A stretch of DNA of 64,000 bases, from contig NZ_NQWI01000011.1 in assembly GCF_002532535.1 (NCBI RefSeq), forward strand, positions 1 through 64,000. Reading direction: 5' to 3'. The position numbers and the translations under genes were made by a program. Source of the DNA: Candidatus Viridilinea mediisalina. GTDB lineage: Bacteria; Chloroflexota; Chloroflexia; Chloroflexales; Chloroflexaceae. A model generated the notes under the pieces. That model worked only from the letters and a program-made list of their open reading frames with translations, was not told the DNA's origin and ran no database searches. Below, one piece after another: positions 49,838 to 59,311 of this stretch. The first letter of the stretch is position 1, and each line of letters opens with the position of its first letter.

Positions 49838-52800
49838 ATGCAAGCCCCTTCGCCCGCAACACCAGCGCTCAGCATCGTGCAGCACTACTTCCCCCTGCTT
49901 GTGACTGCTTGCGACCGCGTCTCCCTAACTCGTCACGCCCTTGCGGCGCTCCAGGGGCTTGTGCCTGACATCCCGACGGCGCTCCAGTGGTGCGATGAGC
50001 CAGCGGTGGATGTGCAGGCTGCGGTGCGGCTGCCCCTTGAGGCGGCAGGTGAAGGGCTTGGCTGGTTGCTGTTGGCTGTCGAACCACCTCAGCCTGAGCG
50101 GATGCAGGCCATAACGCTGCTGACTGCCGTCCTTGGGCCTATGGCGCTGGCGCTGCAACGCGCCCCGACGCCCTTGGAACGCCACCAAGCCGCCCTCCGT
50201 CCGTACCTTGAGGCGTTGCGTGGTCGTGAGACGTTAGCCCCCTTGTTGCCTGAGCTCTGCAGGCTGGCGCTGGAGGTGTTGCCTTTTACCAATGTGGGCA
50301 TTACGCTGCGCTACCGCGAGAGTGAGTGGACAGAGTTGGCCTATCTGCAGCTCAATACCGATGCAAGGCTCAGTCAGATCTATTGGCGAGGCGGCAGTAG
50401 CCTTAGTAGCGCGGTTATGGTTGATGGAACCCTCATTGTTACTGCTGATTATGCCGAGGAGTGTGCGCGGAGAGGTATTTCGAGCTTTCAGGATATGGTG
50501 CCGCTGCCGATGTTGGCATGGATGGGTGCCCCCCTGTGCGATCAAGGCGTCATCTTTGGTACCCTCTTTGCCTTTAGTGATCAGGCGCACACCGAGCCCG
50601 ATCCGGCGACGTGCCAGCTCTTTGAGTGGCTTGCGGCTGAAGCGGGCCCACTGCTCTATGGCGCGCAACGCTATGAGTGGGCCGCTGAGGAGGTGCGTCA
50701 GCGCGAGACGCTGATTAAGCTGAGTCGGGCGATTACCTCGAGCCTTGATCCCGAAGCGGTTCCGACTCTGATCCTCGAACTGGCGCCCGATCTTTTGGCG
50801 GCTGAAGAGAGTTCACTCCTGCTGCTCGATGAAGCTACTGGTGAATTGGTCTTTCACTATGCCGCTGGCCCGGCGGGTCGCCAGTTGCTCGGCCAACGGC
50901 TGCCACCCGGTACTGGCGTGGCAGGCCATGTTGCGAGTAGTGGCCAACCAGCGATTGTTAATGATACCCGTGGCGATGGGCGCTTTTACCGGCGGCTTGA
51001 CGGCAATACCGGCTTTGTCACGCGCTCGATCTTGGCGGTGCCGCTCAAGAGCCGCGATGGCGTGCGTGGGGTGCTTGAGGTACTCAATCGGCGCAATAAT
51101 GCGCCCTTCATTGAGGCCGATTGTGGCTTGCTGGAGGCTCTGGCCGACCAAGCGATTATTGCGCTGGAGAATGCCAATCGCTTTGCCTCGCTGGATCAGG
51201 CGCTCACCCGGCGGGTGCAAGAGTTGGATCAGCTCAATGCACGCTTGCACGCTATTCTGGGCGCTGCCAATACCTTGCGTGCCGAATGGCCCCTTACCGA
51301 TCTGTTGAGTCAGATTGTGAGCTTGGTGGGGAGCAGTTCTGGCTTTGGGAGTGCCATGATTGCGCTGGTGCGCCGTGAACGTACCAAAGCCCCCTATCTT
51401 GAGCAGGTGGCCGCTACGAGTCCCCTGCCGCAGCATCTTCAGCAGCGGGCCCAGCGTCTGCCACTGGTTCAGCTTGATGCGCTGCTGCGCCCTGAGTTGC
51501 AACGCGGGAATGTGACCTATCTGGTGGAACGGTGGCATGACCAAGTCGCCCATGATGAGCCTGATGCCAGCCTCGCTCCCCCCAACCCGTCGGCAACACG
51601 GAGTGGCGATTGGCAGCCCAATGATATGCTCTTCTGCTTGCTACGCGATAGCCGCAGTGAACTGTTGGGGTTGTTGGTCTTTACCGATCCCGAAAATGGC
51701 CAGCGTCCAAGTGCCGAGCAGGTGCAGGTGCTGGAGATTCTGGCCAACCAAGCTGCCGCTGCGCTCGAGAATGCTTACCTCTATACCAGTCAGCAGCAGA
51801 GCCTCAATCGTATGCTGGCGCTGAATGGCTTGGGTCGAGCGATTAGTACCACCCTGCGCTCGCCGCAGCAGATCTATGAATTGACGGCACGCGGAATGCA
51901 GGAGTTGAGTGATGCTCGTTGGGCGGCAGTGGTGATAGCCGATACGACTGCCGATGAGCTCTATTTCTACCAGACGTTCCATACCGGCAATGACCCCCTT
52001 GGCGAGGTGTTGCCGCTGGCGCATGAGACCTTTACGACCCGTCGCCCAGCGCGGCGTCTTGCTACCCCTGATGGCCATAGCGAGACGATGCTCGCCATTC
52101 CGTTGCGCGGTTCGCGCCAGGATTTGGGGGCGATCTGTGTGGGCTATGGCGAAGGTATGCCCAATGAGGCGACCATTGAGATCCTGATTCTTTTTGCCAG
52201 CCAAGCCGCTACCGCAGTCGAGAGCATCGGGTTGCTGGCGGCAGTGCGCCAAGGCCGCGACCAGTTTGCTTCGATTATGGCTTCGACCCGTGAGGGCATG
52301 CTGCTGCTCGATGAAGAGGGGCGCGTCGCCGTGGCCAATGGAGCCTTTGTGCAGTTGGCTGATAGTGCCGCTTGGACGGTGAAGGCTGCCAATGTAAGCG
52401 ATCTTACCGCGTTACCTATGGCTACCCTGCTGGATCGCTGGCAGACCCATGCCAAGTTTGTCCGTACAGAACTGAACCAACTCTGGATCGAAGTGGCCGC
52501 TGTCGCCAATGGCGAACAGGAGTTTGGCTCAGGTCAGTTGAATGGCACCGCACCTGGCGCACGCAGCTTGGAGTGGACGGTACTCCGTGCCAGCCGCGAT
52601 GGGCTGCCGAGCGATGCCGAGCAGGCTGATGAGCATGGCCCCTGGCCTCTGCTGCTGACCATGCGCGATATTACGGCCCTTAAAGAGACGGAACGCTTGC
52701 GGAATGATCTCACCAACATGATGGTTCACGATCTGCGTAGTCCGCTCACCAGTGTCATGACCTCAATTGATATGATCTTTCGCGGGATTACTGGTGAGGT

Positions 52801-53380
52801 CAATCCGACCCAACGCGAGATTCTTTCGATTGCCTACACGAGCGCCCAACATCTACTCAATATGGTCAACCTGTTGCTCGATATTAGTCGCCTTGAAGGT
52901 GGGCGCATGCCCCTGAATCGGCGGATGCTCCCCATTGATGCCGTACTAACCCAGGCGGTGGATCGGATGGGGGTGATTGCGCGCAGCAAGAGTATTGTCA
53001 TCACCCATCAGGTTGCGACTGAACTGAGCCACGTTTTTGCCGATGAGGAGTTGCTGCTGCGCGTCTTGCAGAATCTCCTCGATAACGCGCTCAAATTTAG
53101 CCCCCGCTCAGGTACAGTTTGGCTCTTAGCCGAAACGGCTAATACCGAGCAGATGCGCTTCAGCGTGCGCGATGAGGGGCAAGGAATTGCGTCTGCCGAT
53201 CTTGAGAAGATCTTTGCCAAGTTTGGCCAAGCAGGCAATGCGCGTAGCACCGGCACCGGCTTGGGGCTCACCTTCTGCAAATTGGTCGTCGAGGCCCACG
53301 GCGGACGCATCTGGGTCGAGAGCGAGCTAGGTGTGGGTAGTACCTTTTTCTTTACCTTGCCGCTAGGGCCAGCCTCGTAG
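49838..53380 (+). CDS. Multi-GAF sensor histidine kinase
   Basis: 1180 residues. About four GAF-type domains occupy 110-290, 300-450, 465-645 and 655-800, each ending with a QAA.A(L/V)EN or similar helix. A PAS-like segment follows (about 810-930, FASIMASTREGMLLLDEEGRVAVAN). Then come HisKA (MMVHDLRSPLTSVMTSIDMI, phospho-His near 965) and HATPase_c with NLLDNALKFSP, DEGQGIASAD, GTGLGLTFCKLVVEAHGG. No membrane helices; the protein is soluble and could sense several ligands or redox states. No response regulator adjoins it. Very large compared with common two-GAF kinases. Confidence 0.93.
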   Translation: MQAPSPATPALSIVQHYFPLLVTACDRVSLTRHALAALQGLVPDIPTALQWCDEPAVDVQAAVRLPLEAAGEGLGWLLLAVEPPQPERMQAITLLTAVLGPMALALQRAPTPLERHQAALRPYLEALRGRETLAPLLPELCRLALEVLPFTNVGITLRYRESEWTELAYLQLNTDARLSQIYWRGGSSLSSAVMVDGTLIVTADYAEECARRGISSFQDMVPLPMLAWMGAPLCDQGVIFGTLFAFSDQAHTEPDPATCQLFEWLAAEAGPLLYGAQRYEWAAEEVRQRETLIKLSRAITSSLDPEAVPTLILELAPDLLAAEESSLLLLDEATGELVFHYAAGPAGRQLLGQRLPPGTGVAGHVASSGQPAIVNDTRGDGRFYRRLDGNTGFVTRSILAVPLKSRDGVRGVLEVLNRRNNAPFIEADCGLLEALADQAIIALENANRFASLDQALTRRVQELDQLNARLHAILGAANTLRAEWPLTDLLSQIVSLVGSSSGFGSAMIALVRRERTKAPYLEQVAATSPLPQHLQQRAQRLPLVQLDALLRPELQRGNVTYLVERWHDQVAHDEPDASLAPPNPSATRSGDWQPNDMLFCLLRDSRSELLGLLVFTDPENGQRPSAEQVQVLEILANQAAAALENAYLYTSQQQSLNRMLALNGLGRAISTTLRSPQQIYELTARGMQELSDARWAAVVIADTTADELYFYQTFHTGNDPLGEVLPLAHETFTTRRPARRLATPDGHSETMLAIPLRGSRQDLGAICVGYGEGMPNEATIEILILFASQAATAVESIGLLAAVRQGRDQFASIMASTREGMLLLDEEGRVAVANGAFVQLADSAAWTVKAANVSDLTALPMATLLDRWQTHAKFVRTELNQLWIEVAAVANGEQEFGSGQLNGTAPGARSLEWTVLRASRDGLPSDAEQADEHGPWPLLLTMRDITALKETERLRNDLTNMMVHDLRSPLTSVMTSIDMIFRGITGEVNPTQREILSIAYTSAQHLLNMVNLLLDISRLEGGRMPLNRRMLPIDAVLTQAVDRMGVIARSKSIVITHQVATELSHVFADEELLLRVLQNLLDNALKFSPRSGTVWLLAETANTEQMRFSVRDEGQGIASADLEKIFAKFGQAGNARSTGTGLGLTFCKLVVEAHGGRIWVESELGVGSTFFFTLPLGPAS

Positions 53381-53399
53381 ATCCGCCCGGCGGGGGTTT

Positions 53400-53576
53400 G
53401 GGGCGCAGCCCCAACAGCGGGTTTTATACCAATTACCCTTGAACATGCCGCATTACCAAGAACGCGAAAGCCCATTGGGACGCCATGTTCGGCAATCTGC
53501 AATCTACAATCTACAATCTACAATCGTAAATGGTATTAGGATGGGCCGAGACGGCCCAGCGGGTCGCCTACCGCCG
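53400..53576. repeat. Family-D repeat with CAATCTA heptamers
   Basis: A short hairpin (about 53392-53416, TTGGGGC/GCCCCAA) is followed by the unit ATACCAATTAC..GCCCATTGGGACGCCATGTTCGG, four to five CAATCTR heptamers (53496-53527) and GTAAATGGTAT. The two ends form an imperfect inverted repeat, ATACCAATTAC/GTAAATGGTAT. Confidence 0.85.
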
Positions 53577-55025
53577 CTACAAGCCCCCTGCACGGTTCAA
53601 CCATGCGAGGCAGCGTTCGAGCGCAAAAACGTGGTGCCAAGGGCGCAGTGCGGGCAGCAGGGGGTGGTTGGTGCTTGGCAAGCGCACAAGCTCGACGGCG
53701 ACGCCGCGTTGCCCCAGGCTGGTGTAGAGTTGTTCACCAGCGTAGTGGTTGCTGGTAGCCAGCACAAGGGTTGCTCTGGGCTTGGCCTTGAGGTGTAATT
53801 CAGGGGTGAGGTGCGGCTGCTGGCGACAATCGGCAATCAGAGGGTATGTAGGCTGCGTTTCAGCTACATGCACCACGTCGGGGCCACCAATAATAACGAT
53901 GCGCTTGGGATCAATGAAGGGGTAGCTAGCACAGGCGGCTGCAACAAGCTCAAAGGCTGCTTGATGCGCTACACCCTCTCCACAGATCACTGCGTAGCCT
54001 TGGGCTGCGTAGGTTTGCCAGGCTGGCTTGAAGCTCGGCGGGTGCGGACGCAGATCTAGGATGGCGGGGTAGCGCTGCCCGCTGCAATAGCCCTGCGGGG
54101 GAATGACCCAGCCTTGGGTCTTGCTGTGGCTGAAGCGTAAGCAAGGGGCCAGCAGGAGTTCATTCAGCAGCCCCGCGTTGAGCGTCGTGAGCCGCTGGGC
54201 TGCCGTGTCGGCATGGAGCAGGTAGAGATCACCAGGGTTGAACTGGTCGGCTAGGAGTGCAATCAGTGCGTGTCCCGCTGTGTCATGACAGGCCGCAAGC
54301 ATGATCTGATCACCAATGCTGGGCCAGGTGTAAGCTTGGGACGCTGCGACTGCTGGGGCTTGGCACGGGCTGATGCCATTTACGATTGTAGATTGCAGAT
54401 TGCAGATTCCCGAACATGGCGTCTCAATGGGCGTTAGCGTTCTTGATAATGCGGCATCTTCCAAGGTAATTGGTATGATGCTCACCTTGGGCTCTCCGTG
54501 CAGCGTTACGACCACGCAATGGCTTGGCTGGCCCCATGACTGATGGGCCACCAGGGGTTGTTGCGTCACCAGAATATCGCGGGTGAAGCGCTCGTAGGGC
54601 GTCGCAGCAGGTGGGGGCGGCGGGTAGACCAGCGGTTGGAGGCTGATGCTCTGGCCTTCAGGTGACCATGTGGGCTGAACGACGCCACCCCGGATAGTTG
54701 TGAGTTGACGTGGCGTACCGCCGCTCGCCGGGATGGTGTAGAGTTGCGGGGCACTGCTGCGCGGTGTAGTGGCCACATAGGCCAGCGTTTGGCCATCGGG
54801 CGACCAGCGCGGCTGGGCGGCAACCAGCGGCGCAGCGGTGAGCGCCTGACTCGTGCCGCTGGTCAGCGAGGTAAGCATCAGTTGCGCTTGATAGCCATTG
54901 CGTTCCGCATCGGCCCAAGTGCGTACCCAGGCAAGCATCCTGCGATCAGGGGCCAATTGGGGATCGCTACAGGCTTGGAGCCGCAGGCAATCATGGGCCG
55001 TAAAGGGGCGACGCGAGCGAGGCAT
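53577..55025 (-). CDS. S9 prolyl-oligopeptidase-like protein lacking the catalytic serine
   Basis: 482 residues from MPRSRRPFTAHD; the frame upstream crosses CACAGAGG repeats. Residues about 10-200 contain TolB/WD-like beta-propeller blades (AAQPRWSPDGQTLAYVATTP). The C-terminal half resembles the alpha/beta hydrolase of S9 peptidases, but the nucleophile region reads IDPKRIVIIGGPDVV where active enzymes have GGSYGG, and the Asp loop reads LATSNHYAGEQLY. Only the His region (LPSTNHP) remains. A family-D repeat (about 54370-54475) is inserted in frame between the two domains (peptide SGICNLQSTIVNG). It is either a pseudoenzyme or a decaying gene. Confidence 0.78.
   Translation of the reverse strand: MPRSRRPFTAHDCLRLQACSDPQLAPDRRMLAWVRTWADAERNGYQAQLMLTSLTSGTSQALTAAPLVAAQPRWSPDGQTLAYVATTPRSSAPQLYTIPASGGTPRQLTTIRGGVVQPTWSPEGQSISLQPLVYPPPPPAATPYERFTRDILVTQQPLVAHQSWGQPSHCVVVTLHGEPKVSIIPITLEDAALSRTLTPIETPCSGICNLQSTIVNGISPCQAPAVAASQAYTWPSIGDQIMLAACHDTAGHALIALLADQFNPGDLYLLHADTAAQRLTTLNAGLLNELLLAPCLRFSHSKTQGWVIPPQGYCSGQRYPAILDLRPHPPSFKPAWQTYAAQGYAVICGEGVAHQAAFELVAAACASYPFIDPKRIVIIGGPDVVHVAETQPTYPLIADCRQQPHLTPELHLKAKPRATLVLATSNHYAGEQLYTSLGQRGVAVELVRLPSTNHPLLPALRPWHHVFALERCLAWLNRAGGL
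54370..54478. repeat. Family-D repeat inside a coding region (inverted copy)
   Basis: ATGCCATTTACGATTG, three GATTGYA heptamers, CGAACATGGCGTCTCAATGGGC..AATGCGGCATC and AAGGTAATTGGTAT: the reverse of the 53440-53535 unit. It keeps the reading frame of the S9-like gene. Confidence 0.85.
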
Positions 55026-55061
55026 AGGGGCCTTTCGGCTGGTGAGCGAGCAGAGGTACGG

Positions 55062-55316
55062 AGGATTGAACCACAGAGGCACCGAGGGCACAGAGTTTTG
55101 ATATATGAGGGCGGGCTATGGATGTTGCTTGCTGTACCACACACCTCACACCTCTCTGTGTTCTCGGTGCCTCTGAGGATTGAACCACAGAGGCACCGAG
55201 GGCACAGAGTTTTGATATATGAGGGCGGGCTATGGATGTTGCTTGCTGTAGCACACACCTCACACCTCTCTGTGTTCTCTGTGCCTCTGTGGTGAAACTC
55301 TCTGTATCTCTAAACT
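55062..55316. repeat. Duplicated CACAGAGGCACCGAGG module
   Basis: Two near-identical copies of about 125 bp, each GGATTGAACCACAGAGGCAC ... GTTTTGATATATGAGGGCGG ... CTCTGTGTTCTCGGTGCCTC. Each is an inverted repeat, like the module at 18112-18335 but with a different centre. Confidence 0.92.
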
Positions 55317-55318
55317 CT

Positions 55319-56233
55319 CTACCTGATCGGGCGTTGCCGCCCCCAGAGTTTGCGCCAACTCATTGGCGCACCGACGGCCTGACGCAGGATGAGACCACGC
55401 ACGATCCAGCGCAACCATAGGATTTTCCACAGACTGATTGCAAAGAAGAGCGCATAGAGACGGTGGTAGTGTGTACGAAAGAAGCGCACTTTGCTGCGAT
55501 AGAGCGCCTCGACCATGGCGACCTTGACCTGGCGGGTACTTTGGCCCCCGTAGTGCAGAATGCGCGCTGTGGGCAGATACCAGGCTTGCCAGCCCGCCCG
55601 CTGCATACGCAAGCACCAATCGGGCTCTTCGCTATACATAAAGTAGCCTTCGTCCATCAAGCCCACCTGATCCACGGCGGTGCGGCGGGCGAGCATACAG
55701 GCACCAGGGATGACCTGCACGGTGCGCACGATTTGGCTCTGTTGGGGCGGATAGCTCGGAAAACCGCGAAAGATCAGCCGTTCGCCTAGACCGCTCGCGC
55801 TGAGTAGTTCACTCCTCAAGGAGGGAAAATCGGCAAAGGAGTATTGGAACGAACCATCGGGGTTGAGCAGCAACCCGCCGACCAGCCCGGCTTGCGGTTG
55901 GTTATCGGCGAAGCGCACCAATTGCTCGATGCTGCCCGGATAGGCAATCGTATCGCTGTTGAGCAGCAGCACGTAGCGGCCACTACTGACCCGCATGGCT
56001 TGGTTGTTGGCGGCTGCAAAGCCAACGTTTTGCTGGTTGGCAATGATATGCACTGCCGGAAAGTGGTGCGCTACGGCCTCTACACTGCCATCGTGGGAGC
56101 CATTGTCTACCACCCAGATTTCGTGTTCGAGCTTGCCTACGGCAGCCGGAAGGGCCGCGAGGCAAGCGAGCAGCATGGTGCGCGTGTTCCAACTCACGAT
56201 GATAATCGCGAGATCGAGTGGAATGTGGCTCAT
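55319..56233 (-). CDS. GT2 family glycosyltransferase, rhamnosyltransferase-like
   Basis: 304 residues. GT-A motifs: IIIVSWNTRTMLLACLAAL, VVDNGSHDGS, NVGFAAANNQAMR, LLLNSDT (metal-binding position), and DEGYFMYSEEPDWCLRMQRAGW. This is the WcaA/RfbF-like group that adds sugars to surface polysaccharides. Hydrophobic helices near the C-terminus (about 255-290) suggest membrane association. The GT4 gene before it overlaps by four bases. Confidence 0.91.
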   Translation of the reverse strand: MSHIPLDLAIIIVSWNTRTMLLACLAALPAAVGKLEHEIWVVDNGSHDGSVEAVAHHFPAVHIIANQQNVGFAAANNQAMRVSSGRYVLLLNSDTIAYPGSIEQLVRFADNQPQAGLVGGLLLNPDGSFQYSFADFPSLRSELLSASGLGERLIFRGFPSYPPQQSQIVRTVQVIPGACMLARRTAVDQVGLMDEGYFMYSEEPDWCLRMQRAGWQAWYLPTARILHYGGQSTRQVKVAMVEALYRSKVRFFRTHYHRLYALFFAISLWKILWLRWIVRGLILRQAVGAPMSWRKLWGRQRPIR

Positions 56234-57429
56234 GAAACTTCCTTATGGACGCTCTCTTCAACCAATGCACAAAAATCGGCAGCGATAGTACGCCAATCGT
56301 AACGCGTGGCTACAGCCTGTTTTCCAGCCTGACTCAGGCGCTGGCGTAGCTCTACATCGTTGAGCAGAGTCAGGGTTGCTTGGGCAAACGCATGGGGGGT
56401 ATCGGCCACCATCAGGTGTTCGCCCGCTTTCAGTTCTAGCCCCTCCATACCCTTGCGCGTACTCACCACAGGTGTACCGACGGCCAAAGCCTCAAGGATC
56501 TTGAGGCGCGTGCCACTCCCTTGGCGCAAGGGTACCACCTCAACGCTACTACGTGCAATCAGGGCGCGAATATCGGCCACGTAGCCAGTAAATTCAAGTC
56601 CCTCAGCCGATCCCAACGCCGCCCGCTGCTCATCGGTGTTGCGCCCAGTGATCCGCAGCTTCGTCTGCGGGCGCTCGCGCTGAATCAGGGGGAAGATGGC
56701 ATGCAAAAAGAATTGTACCGCATCCAAATTGGCATGGTAGGCCAACGCCCCAGGGTAGATCAGCGTATCCGCATCAGGTTCATACTGGTACGCGCTGCTC
56801 CCGGCCACATCAGCCCCATTGGGCACCACCGCCACCCGCACCGGCTGCTCCCTCATGATCGCACGCACCAACTGCGCTTCATCGGATGACACCACCGTCA
56901 CTGCTGCGAAGTCGCGCAGGGTTTGCCGTACATAACTTCGATGCTTGAGCGCAGTCAACAGATAGCGCAGGCGCTTATGGGGCGCACGGTGCAAGCGATA
57001 CTGCTGGAGCATAAAGTTGAGTTCAAGATCTTCGAGGATGCGCGTGGTACGCTGCACCAGCCGGGCATAGGGTGCAACATCAATCTCAAGGGCCAGCACC
57101 GCATCAGGGCGCAGACGCGCCGCTGCACTGGTAACCGCTTGGGCAAACTGGGCGCTCCATGTGGCCCGCACCGAAGCGGGGGTACTCACCACCAGACTCT
57201 TGAGCCGGTCGGCGGTCGTGAGCGGTCGCCCAGGGCGCGCAAAGGCTTGCACTGAAGCGCACATACCATCCAGTTCAGCATGTTGAACACTCTCAGGCGG
57301 CCCTTGGCTAAAGGCAAGCAGATGCAGTTCATGGCGCACACTCAAGGCCCGCAGCAGGTGCATAATACGCATGCGCGAACCATTATCGGCAGGTTCGGGC
57401 CACCATGTAGAGAGGACGAGCAGGCGCAT
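56230..57429 (-). CDS. GT4 family glycosyltransferase
   Basis: 399 residues, GT-B fold starting MRLLVLSTWWPEPADNGSRMRI. The C-terminal donor-binding part has VPLRQGSGTRLKILEALAVGTPVVSTRKGMEGL. Its stop overlaps the start of the GT2 gene by four bases, so the two enzymes are coupled, probably for the same surface glycan. Start ATG lies directly after a CACAGAGG repeat. Confidence 0.9.
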   Translation of the reverse strand: MRLLVLSTWWPEPADNGSRMRIMHLLRALSVRHELHLLAFSQGPPESVQHAELDGMCASVQAFARPGRPLTTADRLKSLVVSTPASVRATWSAQFAQAVTSAAARLRPDAVLALEIDVAPYARLVQRTTRILEDLELNFMLQQYRLHRAPHKRLRYLLTALKHRSYVRQTLRDFAAVTVVSSDEAQLVRAIMREQPVRVAVVPNGADVAGSSAYQYEPDADTLIYPGALAYHANLDAVQFFLHAIFPLIQRERPQTKLRITGRNTDEQRAALGSAEGLEFTGYVADIRALIARSSVEVVPLRQGSGTRLKILEALAVGTPVVSTRKGMEGLELKAGEHLMVADTPHAFAQATLTLLNDVELRQRLSQAGKQAVATRYDWRTIAADFCALVEESVHKEVS

Positions 57430-57695
57430 AGGGGCTCCTTTCGGAGGGTGGAGAGGGCACAGAGGACACAGAGAATTTCACCACAGAGGCACAGAGGGCA
57501 CAGAGGGTTTTGTATTTAGGGATGGTTTCAGGAACACATTTTCAGATCTATATTCGTAGTGCCGACTTTAGTCGGCATCAGGGGATTGTCGGCGACCTTA
57601 GCCGACTAAAGTCGGCACTACCTAACAGCAACAAACATGTTTTCTGTTCCTCCGTTCCTCTGTTCCTCTGTTCTTCCGTTCCTCCGTTCCTCCGT
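57430..57695. repeat. Three repeats between two GT4 genes
   Basis: 57450-57510: CACAGAGGCACAGAGGGCACAGAG units. 57556-57621: the GTAGTGCCGACTTTAGTCGGC hairpin on its own, without family-A ends. 57640-57712: CTGTTCCT/CCGTTCCT octamers, which run into the last codons of the next gene. Confidence 0.88.
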
Positions 57696-58826
57696 TCATC
57701 TGTTCCTCATTCGCTCATAGGCCGCTAGGGTCTGCTGTGCTGTTTGCGGCCATGAGAATTGGGCGGCGCGGGCGTAGCCACGGGTACGTAGGCGTTCAGC
57801 GGTGGCCTGATCGCGTAGCACGCTGGTGATGTGCTGCGCGAAGGCGACTTCATCTTCGGCATCGGCGAGTAGCGCAGCATCTGCGACAACTTCGGGGATC
57901 GCGCCGCGATCCGAGGCAATCACTGGGGCACCGCAGCTCATCGCCTCAAGCAGCGGGATGCCGAAGCCTTCGATCCATGAAGGGAAGAGGAACGCTTCAG
58001 CCCCACTGAAGAGGGTCAGCAGGTCATCGCGGGGCGGGCGCAGCAGCAAGCGTGCAAACCCGGCCTGAACCGCCGTATCCACAGCGGGCCAAGGTTGCCT
58101 GCGGGCAAAAAAGACGAGCAGGTAGTTGGCGCGTAGCTCGGCAGGCAGATGCTGCCAGGCACGCACCAACACCGCCGGATTCTTAAGCCCATCGGCGAGC
58201 AGGTAGGGCCGCGTGATCCCGTGGCGCTCGCGCAGGGCCGCGTGGACGGAGGCGGCTTCGATGCGCCGCAGGTCGGGCGGAGGGGCGTGGTAGGTCACCG
58301 CGATGCGTTCCGGCGGGAAGCGGGGGGTGTAGCGCAGAATCTGCTGGCGCGCATACTGCGAGACGGTCAGGAGCCCGGCGGCTCGCCTAAGCGTCAGGCG
58401 ACTCACGAAGTGCAGGTAGGTCATCATGGCCATCGTGCGCGGCTGTTTCGCGTGGCCACCCAGAATCGCGGGCAGCGGCATAATATTAATCTCATCGTGG
58501 AGCGTCACCACCCCCGCGACGCCTGGGGGCGCAAAGCCATAGTTGGCTGGAAAATGGGCCAGATCGAGCCGATCGGCGGCCATAGCCCAGCGCAAGAGCA
58601 GCAGATCATTGGCTACACTCGATAGCCCATTGCGGTAATCTAGGTAGCGCACCGCCACATGACGAGGCCACTGCTCAAGCTCTAACGCTGCCTTGCGATC
58701 GGCATAGAGGACAAATTCATGGTCACTTCCCATTTCCCACAACGCTGGAACAAGGTGCTTTACATAATAATGCACACCACCAACAAGCGCGTGGGAGAGG
58801 TAGCGAATATCGATACCGATACGCAT
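57696..58826 (-). CDS. GT4 family glycosyltransferase
   Basis: 376 residues from MRIGIDIRYLSHALVGGVHYYVK; the longer frame upstream is repeat DNA. GT-B features: the N-terminal acceptor region with GGVHYYV, HDEINIMPL, and the donor-site motif PSWIEGFGIPLLEAMSCGAPVIASDRGAIPEV. Probably third enzyme of the surface-glycan set. The last codons (YERMRNR) enter the octamer repeat. Confidence 0.89.
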   Translation of the reverse strand: MRIGIDIRYLSHALVGGVHYYVKHLVPALWEMGSDHEFVLYADRKAALELEQWPRHVAVRYLDYRNGLSSVANDLLLLRWAMAADRLDLAHFPANYGFAPPGVAGVVTLHDEINIMPLPAILGGHAKQPRTMAMMTYLHFVSRLTLRRAAGLLTVSQYARQQILRYTPRFPPERIAVTYHAPPPDLRRIEAASVHAALRERHGITRPYLLADGLKNPAVLVRAWQHLPAELRANYLLVFFARRQPWPAVDTAVQAGFARLLLRPPRDDLLTLFSGAEAFLFPSWIEGFGIPLLEAMSCGAPVIASDRGAIPEVVADAALLADAEDEVAFAQHITSVLRDQATAERLRTRGYARAAQFSWPQTAQQTLAAYERMRNR

Positions 58827-58987
58827 AGAGAACCTTTGAGGGGTAGGGTAATTGGTATTGCAGCTTGGAGGCATTTCAGTGCATCCTGATGCCGCAAAAC
58901 TATTTTCTATCTTCTCGTTTCTGTATCCTTTCCAAAGAGAAGTATACCACCTCCAATCAATGCTGGGGCTACACCCCAAAACCTGTT

Positions 58988-59133
58988 GTTAGCGCGAAAA
59001 AGCTCTGGGCCGCGCCGCTTGGCTTCGACAGGCTCAGCCAGCGGCGCGGTGGCTCGGTGGTTGAGCCTGCCGAAACCAGCCTGTCGAAGCCACCGCGAGG
59101 TCGCCTGCCAACCCAAGGCTTTTTCGCGCTAAC
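58988..59133. mobile_element. 146-bp MITE-like element with 16-bp inverted repeats and 8-bp target duplication
   Basis: Ends GTTAGCGCGAAAAAGC and GCTTTTTCGCGCTAAC match perfectly. The flanks are AACCTGTT on both sides (58980-58987 and 59134-59141). The interior holds an inverted repeat around GCTTCGACAGGCTC. Its insertion separates hairpin 1 (58964-58978) from hairpin 2 (59141-59185) of a double-hairpin repeat. Confidence 0.92.
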
Positions 59134-59140
59134 AACCTGT

Positions 59141-59185
59141 TTTTTGTTCCGTGTTGGCGGCGAAGCCACCAACACGGAACAAAAA
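59141..59185. repeat. Double-hairpin palindrome, copy 7
   Basis: 21-bp arms TTTTTGTTCCGTG.../...CACGGAACAAAAA with a GAA loop and one mismatch in the core (GGCGGC/GCCACC). Confidence 0.9.
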
Positions 59186-59311
59186 GAGTTTTTTTGGCAT
59201 ATCGGCCCCACTTAGGCCATAATGTCTCTGAGACTGGTTTCGGCTTCACAATTCAAAGCGTGGCGACTTTAGTCTGCTGCTATTTGCTCTTTCCTTACGA
59301 GGTACTTGCCT

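Larger units (their letters stand above)
58827..59311. other. Intergenic region with an inserted element inside a double-hairpin repeat
   Basis: No gene is seen. 58988-59133 is a mobile-type element; 59141-59185 is palindrome copy 7; 59186-59311 is unassigned leader of the next gene. Confidence 0.8.

Noticed and set aside
54705-55295. 196-codon plus-strand frame
   Set aside because: It is opposite the S9-like gene and then translates the CACAGAGG modules.
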